Part shown: piece after piece, positions 1 through 8,867 of the stretch | Layout: every line of letters begins with the position of its first letter | Numbering within the stretch: the stretch's first letter is position 1 | DNA from: Rhynchopus sp. YZ270_cl-10 | Lineage: Eukaryota; Euglenozoa; Diplonemea; Diplonemida; Diplonemidae | Assembly (NCBI GenBank): GCA_964035575.1 | Contig: OZ037841.1 | Location: forward strand, 1,550,001-1,614,000 | Direction of reading: 5' to 3' | DNA: 64,000 nt | Position numbers and translations under genes: made by a program | The notes under the pieces: model-generated | What the model saw: only the letters and a program-made list of their open reading frames with translations | Database searches by the model: none | What the model was told of the DNA's origin: nothing

Positions 1-198
1 AGCTCTACATTCTTTATTATAACCACAGTGTTATTGAACATAGTTCAAACGATCTGTCTTTACGCTGCGGTCAACGAAAAAAAAAAGATGTAGTCGATGA
101 ATATGGACATCTTCATGTTAGTTGATCAGTTGGGTATAATGTTATTGTTCATTTTTTTTTGTTCTCGTGGCAACCGTGTGCATGCCAAACGAGGTGCT

Positions 199-280
199 CT
201 CTGGGGTTCGATAACCCGCGGAAAAATCGGTGTCTGCATCCCCGAGGTGAGGCGCTTGCATTTTCAAACTTCTCTTTTCT
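199..280 (+). repeat. Dispersed intergenic repeat family A, long form
   Basis: Begins with a small hairpin core (GGGTTCGATAACCC), then GTGTCTGCATCCC, GAGGTGAGGCGCTTGCA and AAACTTCTCTTTT. The same order of blocks recurs at 11502-11575 and 13867-13950, always on the + strand and always between genes. Confidence 0.7.
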
Positions 281-534
281 CTTTCTCTCTTTCTTTTTTG
301 AATGCAAACATTTCTAGAGATCCGTTAGTGTTTATTTGTCCGGAAATTATCCCCTGCCCCTTTTCCCTCTGTTAAAACAAAAGATTTCCCTCCAAACTTT
401 TCAACCTTCTCTCAAACCTCCCTCAACACACTCCCTACGCTTATCTTCTCGCCCGCAAAGCTGAAGTAAACAGACTGGCATGGCTTCTGTGACACGCCGT
501 GACCTTAGATTGATATGAAGGTGATAGTCTTCTG

Positions 535-602
535 CTTCATTTCCCTCTGCTAACATCCCCTTACAGGCCACAAAGCAGCACATACCACAAATGAGATTGT
601 AG
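535..602 (+). promoter_or_regulatory. Candidate trans-splice acceptor and 3-codon uORF
   Basis: A pyrimidine-rich run (CATTTCCCTCTGCTAACATC) leads to TTACAG with AG at 565-566, 42 bases before the first gene's ATG. Between acceptor and ATG lies ATG AGA TTG TAG (591-602), a three-codon upstream ORF that would remain on the mature mRNA. The acceptor role is inferred from base composition only. Confidence 0.4.
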
Positions 603-607
603 GGGCT

Positions 608-3229
608 ATGGGGTACGACCGCACGTCGTTCTCGCAGGAGCTGCAGGCGGAGCATATTGTGCTGGTCGGTGCACCCCCAGTGTTGCTTGCTGTAGTGATT
701 CTCGCGGCTGCAGGATGGGTGCTGATGGGGCGGAGGGTCAGGCTTGCTGTCCTGCTCACCATCTTAGTCTCCGCTGCCCTCATGTGTGTAGGGCTTGTCG
801 TCTGGGCTGTCACCTACGCCACCTCTCGCGATAGCATCCAAGACACAACCGAGAAGCTTCTCATATCAAAAGGGGACGAAGCGCTGCAACGGATCCACCG
901 TGAGTTCCACCCCGGCGTCTCTCTCGCAGAAAGCCTTCATGCCGTGGTCCAAGAAGGAACGCTCAGCCCTAATGCCAGCTGTACATGGCCAGATGGTGCA
1001 ATCACTGTGGACCGACATATCCATCTTTTCAACTTCTCCGGGTCAATTCAGATGGCCTACATCGGAAACCGTTTTGGAAGAGCGGTCGCGGTAATGAAAC
1101 CCACCCCAGCGCTGCCAGAGGACCACATTGAGATTAATGTTATGGGTTTTCCGGGGGATCCATTTCCGGTGTGGGCGGAATGCGAGCCGCGAAATTTTTT
1201 TTCTGATGACGAATGTGAGGCAAGGCACTTGCGAAATGAATGCGGACACAACACCACCACCGACGCGATGTGCCGTTCCTCCTGCGGGGCGGAGGGCAGA
1301 AAGCGTGCACATTGCTTTGGAGGCAACACCGCCGAGCACGGTGTCTTGGTAGGCGTCGTCGTACAACGGCAAGCAACACCATCCCGCTCTGGCCCGGTCA
1401 ATAGCACCTTTGTGGCACCGTCTGGGAATTTCAGTTCTGCAGCAAATCGCTTCGATCCGACGTCGAGGCCGTGGTTTAATGTTACTGCATTGCGCTGGTC
1501 GGAGCCTTATACGTACATCATGGTTGATAAAAGGGCAGCGGGGATCACAGTGTCAAAGGGAGTGTTCTCTCCCGAAGGAATGCATATCGCGACTGTAGGC
1601 ATCGACTACGACACGACCACTCTGTTCCCCATTATGCGCGACGTGCGGCCATCGGAAAACTCCGTCGCTGTGCTCACCATGCTCGACTACAGTATCGTAG
1701 CTGTGAGCCTTTCTAGCCAGCAGATCAACGAAGACCTCGACTGGCAGGTCCCCATAGATGCTGTGCTCAACATTAAAACAACCCCGTGGAGCCCAGAGTC
1801 GAAGATAAAACAGATGTTTGCCGTTCTCGACGGGAGGTACGGGAGTATCGAAAACATGATGACCCATCGTGCGCTTTTGCTGGACAAATCGGATGTGTTC
1901 ATGACGGTGCCGGTGGCAGTGCCAGGGGGGTTGCAGATGCTTCTTGCGATCACAGTGCCGCATGACGATATCATGGGGGATGCGGATCGAGCGTCCGTGC
2001 TGGCGCTTCTGCTCGCATTGGCGATAGTGTTTGCGTTTGCGTTGGTGGTGGTCATTCTCTTGACGTTGATGTTGCAGCCTTTGACAAGGCTTGAGGCAAT
2101 GATGCAACAGGTGGCATGCATGAAGCTTGACAACATGCCACCGATGCAAAGTGTCATCACAGAGCTCGAGAGCATGCATGAATCGTTCAGCGGGATGGTG
2201 CACAACCTGATTGAATATCGACAGTACATCCCGCACAACATTCTTTCTGTCACAGACGAGGCGCCACGCAATGCGATCAACGACGACGAAAAGGACTTAG
2301 GACTGGATGATATTCCTTCCGGAAGCGACAAGGACATGGTTGCCTCTGTCGTGTCGCTTGGCTTTGCGGCGTCCATAACTCAGGCGTCGCTGCGCCCGCA
2401 GCCGCTTACGTTGGTTCTTGGAAACATACACGAATTTCGTGCGATTGTGCTTTCTTATACACCGACAGAGCTTGGGATGTTCCACGAGACATACGTGGAG
2501 ACGTTCCTGGCGGCTACCCGTAACCTTCGTGGTGTTCTTGAGGAGTTTAGTGGTGACCACATCACCTCCTCCTTCAACGGTGCCATGGGCCAGCCTTGCT
2601 CAACACACGAAGTCAGCGGTGTACGCCTTGCCTACGAGATCACTTGCAACAACAAAACACGGGTTGCAATCAACTGCGCGGTCTGCACCGGCAAAGCCCT
2701 CTGCGGGAACATGGGGTGCTACAGCCTGAAGCGGTTTTCGTACCTTGGGGCGCCGATGCTGAATCTTCATATATTGGAGCGGTGGGGACGGATATGGGAC
2801 GTTCCGGTGATCGTGGATCATGGTATCGCGACGGATATGGGCATCGGCATGCGTTACGACATACGGACAATAGGCAAAGGGCGGGCAGTACGATGTGTTG
2901 AGTTGGTGGCGGAAATTGTGAAGGAAATGGACCACGAAACGACACACGAATGGATGTACCACCTGGAGGAGCGTGTCCTGCAGTACTCTGCGTACAACGC
3001 TGCTGTGGAGGCGCTGTACCGTGGTGACTTCGACGCAGCAGAGGAGCGTATTGCGCAGTGCCGCAAAAACCATCTGGACGTCCGTCACCTCCCCGCATGG
3101 CTAAACCACTGTCGCGAAAGAGACAGCCCCGCGGCACCCTTCCCCTACGACCGTGCAGGAGGTGCGCCTAATGAAGCAGCGTACGTCTGCGCAAAACCCC
3201 CTGTGCACATAGAGAAGGGGACCCTATAG
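608..3229 (+). CDS. Cache-domain membrane receptor with degenerate class III cyclase domain
   Basis: An 873-residue integral membrane protein. Two hydrophobic helices lie at about 16-41 and 44-71. A large Cys- and Asn-rich extracellular region (about 75-455) contains a Cache-like stretch with the RPWF signature followed by a VGIDYD strand. A further helix is at about 463-487, a HAMP-like linker follows, and a nucleotidyl-cyclase-like fold spans about 597-740. In that fold the first metal-binding Asp is replaced (LVLGNIHEF where active enzymes have a D in the DIxGF motif), while GDHITSSF and a GNMGCYSLKRFSYLG strand remain, so it is probably a pseudo-cyclase. The linker YRQYIPHNIL resembles one I associate with Bodo-type membrane proteins. 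It probably senses small extracellular ligands at the cell surface. No intron is needed. The ATG at 608 is the first in-frame one after the candidate acceptor. Confidence 0.8.
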   Translation: MGYDRTSFSQELQAEHIVLVGAPPVLLAVVILAAAGWVLMGRRVRLAVLLTILVSAALMCVGLVVWAVTYATSRDSIQDTTEKLLISKGDEALQRIHREFHPGVSLAESLHAVVQEGTLSPNASCTWPDGAITVDRHIHLFNFSGSIQMAYIGNRFGRAVAVMKPTPALPEDHIEINVMGFPGDPFPVWAECEPRNFFSDDECEARHLRNECGHNTTTDAMCRSSCGAEGRKRAHCFGGNTAEHGVLVGVVVQRQATPSRSGPVNSTFVAPSGNFSSAANRFDPTSRPWFNVTALRWSEPYTYIMVDKRAAGITVSKGVFSPEGMHIATVGIDYDTTTLFPIMRDVRPSENSVAVLTMLDYSIVAVSLSSQQINEDLDWQVPIDAVLNIKTTPWSPESKIKQMFAVLDGRYGSIENMMTHRALLLDKSDVFMTVPVAVPGGLQMLLAITVPHDDIMGDADRASVLALLLALAIVFAFALVVVILLTLMLQPLTRLEAMMQQVACMKLDNMPPMQSVITELESMHESFSGMVHNLIEYRQYIPHNILSVTDEAPRNAINDDEKDLGLDDIPSGSDKDMVASVVSLGFAASITQASLRPQPLTLVLGNIHEFRAIVLSYTPTELGMFHETYVETFLAATRNLRGVLEEFSGDHITSSFNGAMGQPCSTHEVSGVRLAYEITCNNKTRVAINCAVCTGKALCGNMGCYSLKRFSYLGAPMLNLHILERWGRIWDVPVIVDHGIATDMGIGMRYDIRTIGKGRAVRCVELVAEIVKEMDHETTHEWMYHLEERVLQYSAYNAAVEALYRGDFDAAEERIAQCRKNHLDVRHLPAWLNHCRERDSPAAPFPYDRAGGAPNEAAYVCAKPPVHIEKGTL

Positions 3230-4349
3230 AACAGTCGCGAGGCTTTGGTTTTGATCTATTCTCTCTGTTTTTTTTTTTCTCTTGTGCTTTCATCCGGAGC
3301 TGGCATCGTACGTGGGTCAGTTGGAGGTGCCTGCTTTAATAACTTCACTTTTTTGCTTCTGTAAGTTAAGGGGTGGCGCCAACCAAGGTACTGAAAGCAG
3401 CAGCTTGCCTCTTTATTTTGTGTGTGGTACACATGCAATGCCATATGCACTGCCACGTTTTGTATCAGTGCCCAAGGTAGTGCACCGTTTTATTTTTCTG
3501 ACAGTTTCACTTTGTATTTGTTCTTTCCCAGCCTCTTTGAGTGTTTAAGCTGACCCTAATATTTTAAAACTTTCGTTTACTTCAATTAGTAATCATGCAG
3601 CGAGGGTGCACCACACTGTCAGGGGATGAAGTGTGCCGTCTGCACTCCACCCATTTGGGGTATGCAGGACTATTCTGTATTGTCCTCAGGGAGGTAAACG
3701 TCCCTGCCCCTACTAAACAAACCCTGGTCAAGGTTAAAAAAAAAAATACTGGATTGCTGAGAACCCCATGAAGGGTGCTAAAACAGCAACCAACAGTCAG
3801 GCCAGAGCTCGCTCTGCCACATCTTGAGTTGCGGTGTGCCTGTCAATGACGCCCTCAACGGAAGGGCGAGCACCTTTTGATGAAGCCTTATCATCCTTGC
3901 TCCTTTCGTGGCAAGAGAACCACGCCTGCTTCCTGTGGAAAAGCGTGCGTGCGAAGAGAAAAAAAAAAAAAAGTAGTTGTTTATTTACGGTGCTTCCCCC
4001 CGTTGTCTGCTTTTAGTTTAGTGTAGTTACAAGCCCCCATTCCCCAACCCTTTCTTTTGTCTTTCGCGGAAAGGGAAATTTTTTTTGTCAGTTCTCTTCC
4101 GAGAAGAGACAAAAAAAATTCCTTTTACACTCGTAATGGCAAGACTCCGAGAAGGAGAGAAATGGCACAGACAGATATCACGGATATCTGGTTTTCCTCC
4201 TGGAGCTACCGCAGCACCAAGAAGCGAGGAAAGTCCCCAAGTAAAAAAAAGCACACACAGAGAGAATTTGTCCTCTGTTACCGCAGGAAAAAAAGAGTAT
4301 CCATTTTAAATATCTCCCGCCCCACCTCCACTCTATAATACCCTGTAGA
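3230..4349. other. Spacer between receptor and aminopeptidase genes
   Basis: No gene recognised. A family A2 repeat is at 3281-3352. The part at 3595-3960 is less T-rich, has A-runs after 3737 and 3959, and may be a decayed retroposed or gene fragment, but I cannot identify it. The rest is T-rich spacer. Confidence 0.5.
3281..3352 (+). repeat. Dispersed intergenic repeat family A2
   Basis: Shares CTTGTGCTTTCATCCGG, CTGGCATCGTACGTGGGTCA and GGAGGTGCCTGC...AACTTCACTTTT with copies at 12147-12214 and 26184-26258. It starts about 50 bases after the receptor stop codon, same strand. Confidence 0.75.
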
Positions 4350-6659
4350 ATGAATTTCAGTAGGCTTGCCTCACGACTCCCTGCCTTGCATTTATCGCTT
4401 CGGTGGTGCAGTTCTTCCCCTTACACTATGAGTGCCCTTCCTGTGCGTACGGCGAGCAAGGAGCCCAGCTCCTTTGCCAATCTCGATGAGGTGCGGGTGA
4501 AGCATGTGGCCTTTGACTGGGTGGTGGACTTTGAGAAGAAGGTTGTGCGCGGCTCTGTGACGCTTGATGTGCATGCCAGTGCTGATGCGGACAAAATCGT
4601 TCTGGACACCCGCGACCTGGCCATTGAATCCGTCTCCCTTGAAGGCACCCCTATCCCTGCCTTTTCCTTGGGCGAAGCAGACGCTGCCTTTGGCTCCTCC
4701 CTCACGATCCCTGCCTCTTTCAAGAAAGACACCACTTCCGCACTGACTATCTCCTACACCACTTCGCCAACTTGCACAGCTCTGAACTGGCTCACCCCTG
4801 CGCAAACCAGCGACGGCACGCATCCGTATATGTTCAGTCAATGCGAGGCAATCCACGCAAGGTCGCTCTTTCCCTGCCAAGACACTCCAGGGAACCGTGC
4901 AACATACTCCGCCAAGGTGACAGCGCCGCATCCACTTCAGGTGCTGATGTCCGCATTGCAGCAGGGGGAGGCGGTGACGGAGGGGGGCCTGACAACGACG
5001 GTGTGGTCGCAACCGGTGGCCATAGCGTCGTACCTCGTTGCGGTGGTGGTTGGGTTTGTGGAGAAGAGGGTCATCTCAGACAGAGTCGCCATCTGGAGCG
5101 AACCTGGGTGTGTCGACATGGCTGCACACGACTTCCGTGACACCGAAAAGGTTGTCAAAATTGGCGAAGACATCGTCGGCCCATACGTCTGGGGTCGTTA
5201 CGACGTCGTCTCCCTCCCCGGCTCCTTCCCCTACGGAGGGATGGAAAACCCCTGCCTCACCTTCGTCTCCCCCTCCATCGTGACCGGAGATCGTTCCCTC
5301 TTTTGTGTCGTCGCTCACGAAGTTGCGCATTCCTGGACAGGAAACCTTGTCGGGCCGGAAACCTGGGAGGACTTCTATTTGAACGAAGGCTTCACTATGT
5401 TCCTTGAACGTAAAATCATGAGTGTTGTGGAGGGCGCGGAGTATTTCGACTTGGACTCGGAGATTGGTCTGTCGACGTTGAAGGGGACGATAGAGAGCCT
5501 GGGTGAGGACAATCCGTTCACAGCGCTGCGGCCTGCGCTGGTCGGGGTGGACCCGGACGACTCTTTCTCGAGTGTGCCATATGAAAAGGGGTTCGCCTTT
5601 TTGATTTATCTTCGTGATGTGGTGGGGGACGAAGCTGCGTTTGATCTGTGGCTGCACGACTACATCCAGGACCACAAGCACCAGAGTATCACTTCTGAAA
5701 TCATGATTGCCCACCTCCGTGCCTGGTTCAGCGACGCGGGCAAAGGACACACCGTCGACTTCGGCAAAGTAGACTGGGCTGCCTGGCTCGACGCACCGGG
5801 CATGCCACCCGTCATCGCACACAAGCCCAGCCCCCTCGCACAGAAGGCAAAAGACCTTGCAGACCAATGGCTAGGGCTCATCGAAGGAGGGGGCACGCTC
5901 TCGGGTGAGGAAATGTCTGGATGGACGTCAGGCCAGACGTGCATTGCAATGGGGAGATTCGTGACGGAGGCGAAAAAGTTGGGTATGCTGCTTTATGTTA
6001 CAGAAAATTCTAGCATTGGTGGGTTTGTGGGCAAAAATGGTGGGGTTTTTTTTACCCCCAACGTTTGCTGGACTATGCTGACTGGACTATGCTGACTGGA
6101 AAAAAAAAACTACATCTGACATCCACACACCACACACCACAGAGAACGGGGTGCCGACAGAGGTGCTGACGAAGTTGGACAAAGCGTACGGCTTCAACGC
6201 CTCACCGAACAGCGAGTTCCTCAAACACTGGCTCATCCTCTGCATTCGGTATGTTGCGTGACTGACGTACATGAACACAACGTTGCCTGCACCTTAGTGT
6301 AGTCAACTCCCATCATGTACACTTCACATTCACAGATACAAATGGACGGGGCACGAGGAAGTGCTCCGCTCGTTCTTGAGCCGTATTGGCCGCATGAAGT
6401 TCACACTTCCCCTCTATTCTGCACTGAAGGCTGCCGACCCGAATCTCGCCAAGGAGCTGTTCGAGGTGAACCGCTTGAGGTATGTCTCCACGTTGACAGA
6501 AAGTAAAGAAATAAGTTGAGTACAAACTCTAGTGATCCGTCAAGATGGGTAGCTGCTATCTGACAGCGGTTTTGAGACACAACACAATACAGGTATCACC
6601 CCATCACCTCGAAGATGGTCGGCAAGATAATCGACGGAGGAAAAAGCCGTTTCGATTGA
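4350..6659 (+). CDS. Leukotriene A4 hydrolase-type M1 zinc aminopeptidase (4 exons)
   Basis: Exons 4350-5982, 6143-6248, 6336-6479 and 6593-6659 (phases 1, 2, 2) join into 649 residues; human LTA4H is 611. The zinc site HEVAH is at 323-327 with the third ligand Glu346 in NEGF. The substrate motif GGMENPCLTF starts at 296 and the catalytic-Tyr strand PYEKGF is present. The spliced C terminus carries YGFNASPNSEF, GRMKFTLPLY and HPITSKMVG, matching the family's helical C-terminal domain and supporting all three splices. It should remove N-terminal residues from peptides; epoxide hydrolysis is known for animal members only. The first 26 residues are Arg/Ser/Leu-rich without acids, like a mitochondrial presequence; Met27 (4428) would give a cytosolic form. 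All introns lie in the last quarter of the gene. Confidence 0.93.
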
Positions 6660-8867
6660 GAAACTAGTAAATTGCCGCGCCCCCTTTTTGGGGGAGGGAG
6701 GGGGGAAGCGAGAAGAAGTATAATTATTGCGTGTTGAAAAAGGTGAACAAGCTAGTGGGCATATTATCCGTTGTTTCTGTTTCTGTTTCCAATTTTTTTT
6801 TTAAACTATGCTGGATGGATAAACATGGGTGTCCAAAGTACTTGAAGTACTTTTTTCGGATTTTTTATGGCACTTGAAGTACTTGACCCCCCCTTTTTTT
6901 TCCTCTCAAAATGACAGTCAAGTACTTGAAGATGGATCAAGTACTTGACATAAATCAAGTACTTGATACCATGTGTGTATGGGCATCACACCCTTTTTTC
7001 GAGAATTTGGGGGTGGGCATCACAAAAATTTCTATGGGTTTTTTACATGGGACTTTTTTTTTTGGGTTGCATCGCAGGGTTGTTTCTAGGATCTCGTTTT
7101 TTTTTCTCGGGGGGGGTCAATATTTTTCCCAAAAAAAATTTTTTTCCCGCCGGGAAAAAATGGTCTTTCAAGGGTTTTTGGGTGTATTCTGAGCTTTCTC
7201 GACGAAGCCTCGATCTCACCAAGAAAACCCCATCAAAGCTTCAGAATATCATGGTGGTACGTAGCTTCTGTGAGGGTATGAAACAGGTAAAGAAACGGTG
7301 GCCATGGCACCCAAAGGTTCCTGGCGAAGCCACGGTACGCAACATTTCTAAAATTGCGCTTAAAATTGCACTATTGTACAGCCAAACTATGTCATGGGAA
7401 GGGTGTGATGTAAGCTTGCGCCGCAGGCGCACGGTACGCTACTTTTATTCTTTTCGCAAAATCTTTTTTCTCACTCCCATCACCGTTCCACGTAGTGTAG
7501 TCGGTGCGGGTGTTGTCGCTCTTCACCAGTGCCAACGTAGTGCAGAGGCACTGCAGGATGGAAGATGTGCCAAACGTCACATTCCCCGTCACCTTCGTCG
7601 ACTCACCTTCAACCACATGAGACCACAGAGACATTTTTGGATTGGGATGTTCTGTTCTGAATGATGTTGATTTGGGTGAGGAGGAATTGTGGGTTATCAT
7701 TACGTATCGTGTGGTCACAGACTGCGCACCTTTCCCCAGTGACACTGTGTGGCCGAAACGAAACCGGATCATAAATCGATCAGTGATATTCTGGATTGAG
7801 CGCCGCAGGCAAACGGTACGGGACTTTTTTTTTTTTTTTTTTTCTTTTTTTTTCTTCTCCTTTTTTGGACTTTCCGGACCGATTGCGGAACGTGGTGGGG
7901 TCACACCATATGCAAAAAGCCTATGAGAAAATCCCTAGGGGAAAAAAAAAATCCTACACAAAAAACCCATAGAAAAAAAAAACCCCCCTGTACAAAAAAC
8001 CCATAGAAATTTTTCTCGGATTCTGAGAATTTCTCAAATCGGGCATCGGAATCACATTGCCCAAACACACATGCTTGATACCCTATTTTTTTTTCTCGTA
8101 CTTTTTTACTTTTTTACCCTCTGGCAGAGTCTGTCAAGTACTTGTTTTCGCAAAAAAACGTCAAGTACTTGATCAAGTACCCACTTTTTTTTGTACTTGA
8201 TCAAGTACTTGACGTTTTTTTTTTGTGAAAAAAGTACTTGACAGAGGGAGAACAAGTAAAAAAGTACTAGAAAAAAAAATAGGGTGTCAAGTACTTCAAG
8301 TATCAAGTATTGGGTTTTTTGGGGGATCAAGTACTTGATATACTTCAAGTACTTTGGACATCCATGGATAAAACAAAAGAAAAGACAGTGTTTCCGTTAC
8401 AAAATTCGGATGAGTCTTTGGACTAGATACTGGTAAGAGAGATAAAACAACAACTCAAAAACAAAACAACCTGGTGCGAGATTGCAAAATGTACTATTAT
8501 TAAACAGCAACAACAACAACAAAAATGCCGCCAAATGTGCACAGGATATAAAGAAGTCTGGACAGCTGCTGTGTTTTATATGGGGTTGGGCGACTCATAA
8601 ATCCAACCAAGAGAACTAATTTTAAAACAACTTCCCAACGTGACAACGTGACACTTAAGCCAAACGAAACCAACACCTACCCATATTTGTTTTAAACCGT
8701 TTCCACCCCCCGCCACCCCATGACCACAGTCTCACATTTTTTATTTAACCCGCCAGGCACACAAAAAAAGCGGGGCACTCAGTCACCCCACCCCCCCTTT
8801 CTGGTTTCTCAACCTCTGCCCTCTCACTCTTCTCTCTTTCTCACTTCATTTCCTTCACTTTTCCACA
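6660..8867. other. Spacer carrying a fold-back DNA element
   Basis: Dominated by the terminal-inverted-repeat element at 6825-8365. The remainder (8366-8867) is A/T-rich with a pyrimidine-rich leader from about 8790 to the next start codon. No host gene seen. Confidence 0.6.
6825..8365. mobile_element. Fold-back DNA element with long inverted termini
   Basis: The ends ATGGGTGTCCAAAG and CTTTGGACATCCAT are inverted repeats, flanked by near-identical 8-base duplications GGATAAAC and GGATAAAA. The inverted similarity extends imperfectly inward for at least 200 bases, with ATTTCTATGGGTTTTTT at 5' and its complement at 3'. The arms hold six exact copies of the palindrome TCAAGTACTTGA. Inside the 3' arm a second inverted repeat forms a hairpin with arms of about 95 bases (roughly 8078-8292). 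No transposase is visible. A minus-strand open stretch (7392-7904) has no recognisable domain. The element is non-autonomous; superfamily uncertain, with the 8-base duplication pointing to hAT. Confidence 0.75.

Larger units (their letters stand above)
1..607. other. 5' spacer before the first gene
   Basis: T-rich intergenic sequence with no convincing gene. It holds one long-form copy of the dispersed family A repeat (about 199-280), a pyrimidine-rich stretch ending in AG at 565-566, and a tiny upstream reading frame at 591-602. Confidence 0.6.

Noticed and set aside
203-220. GGGTTCGATAACCC core of family A as a tRNA T-arm
   Set aside because: The T-loop would be only four bases, and no other tRNA arms surround it; kept as a repeat, not a tRNA.
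7392-7904. Minus-strand 170-codon frame inside the fold-back element
   Set aside because: Starts in a poly-Lys tract from a T run, no recognised domain; cannot be called a transposase.
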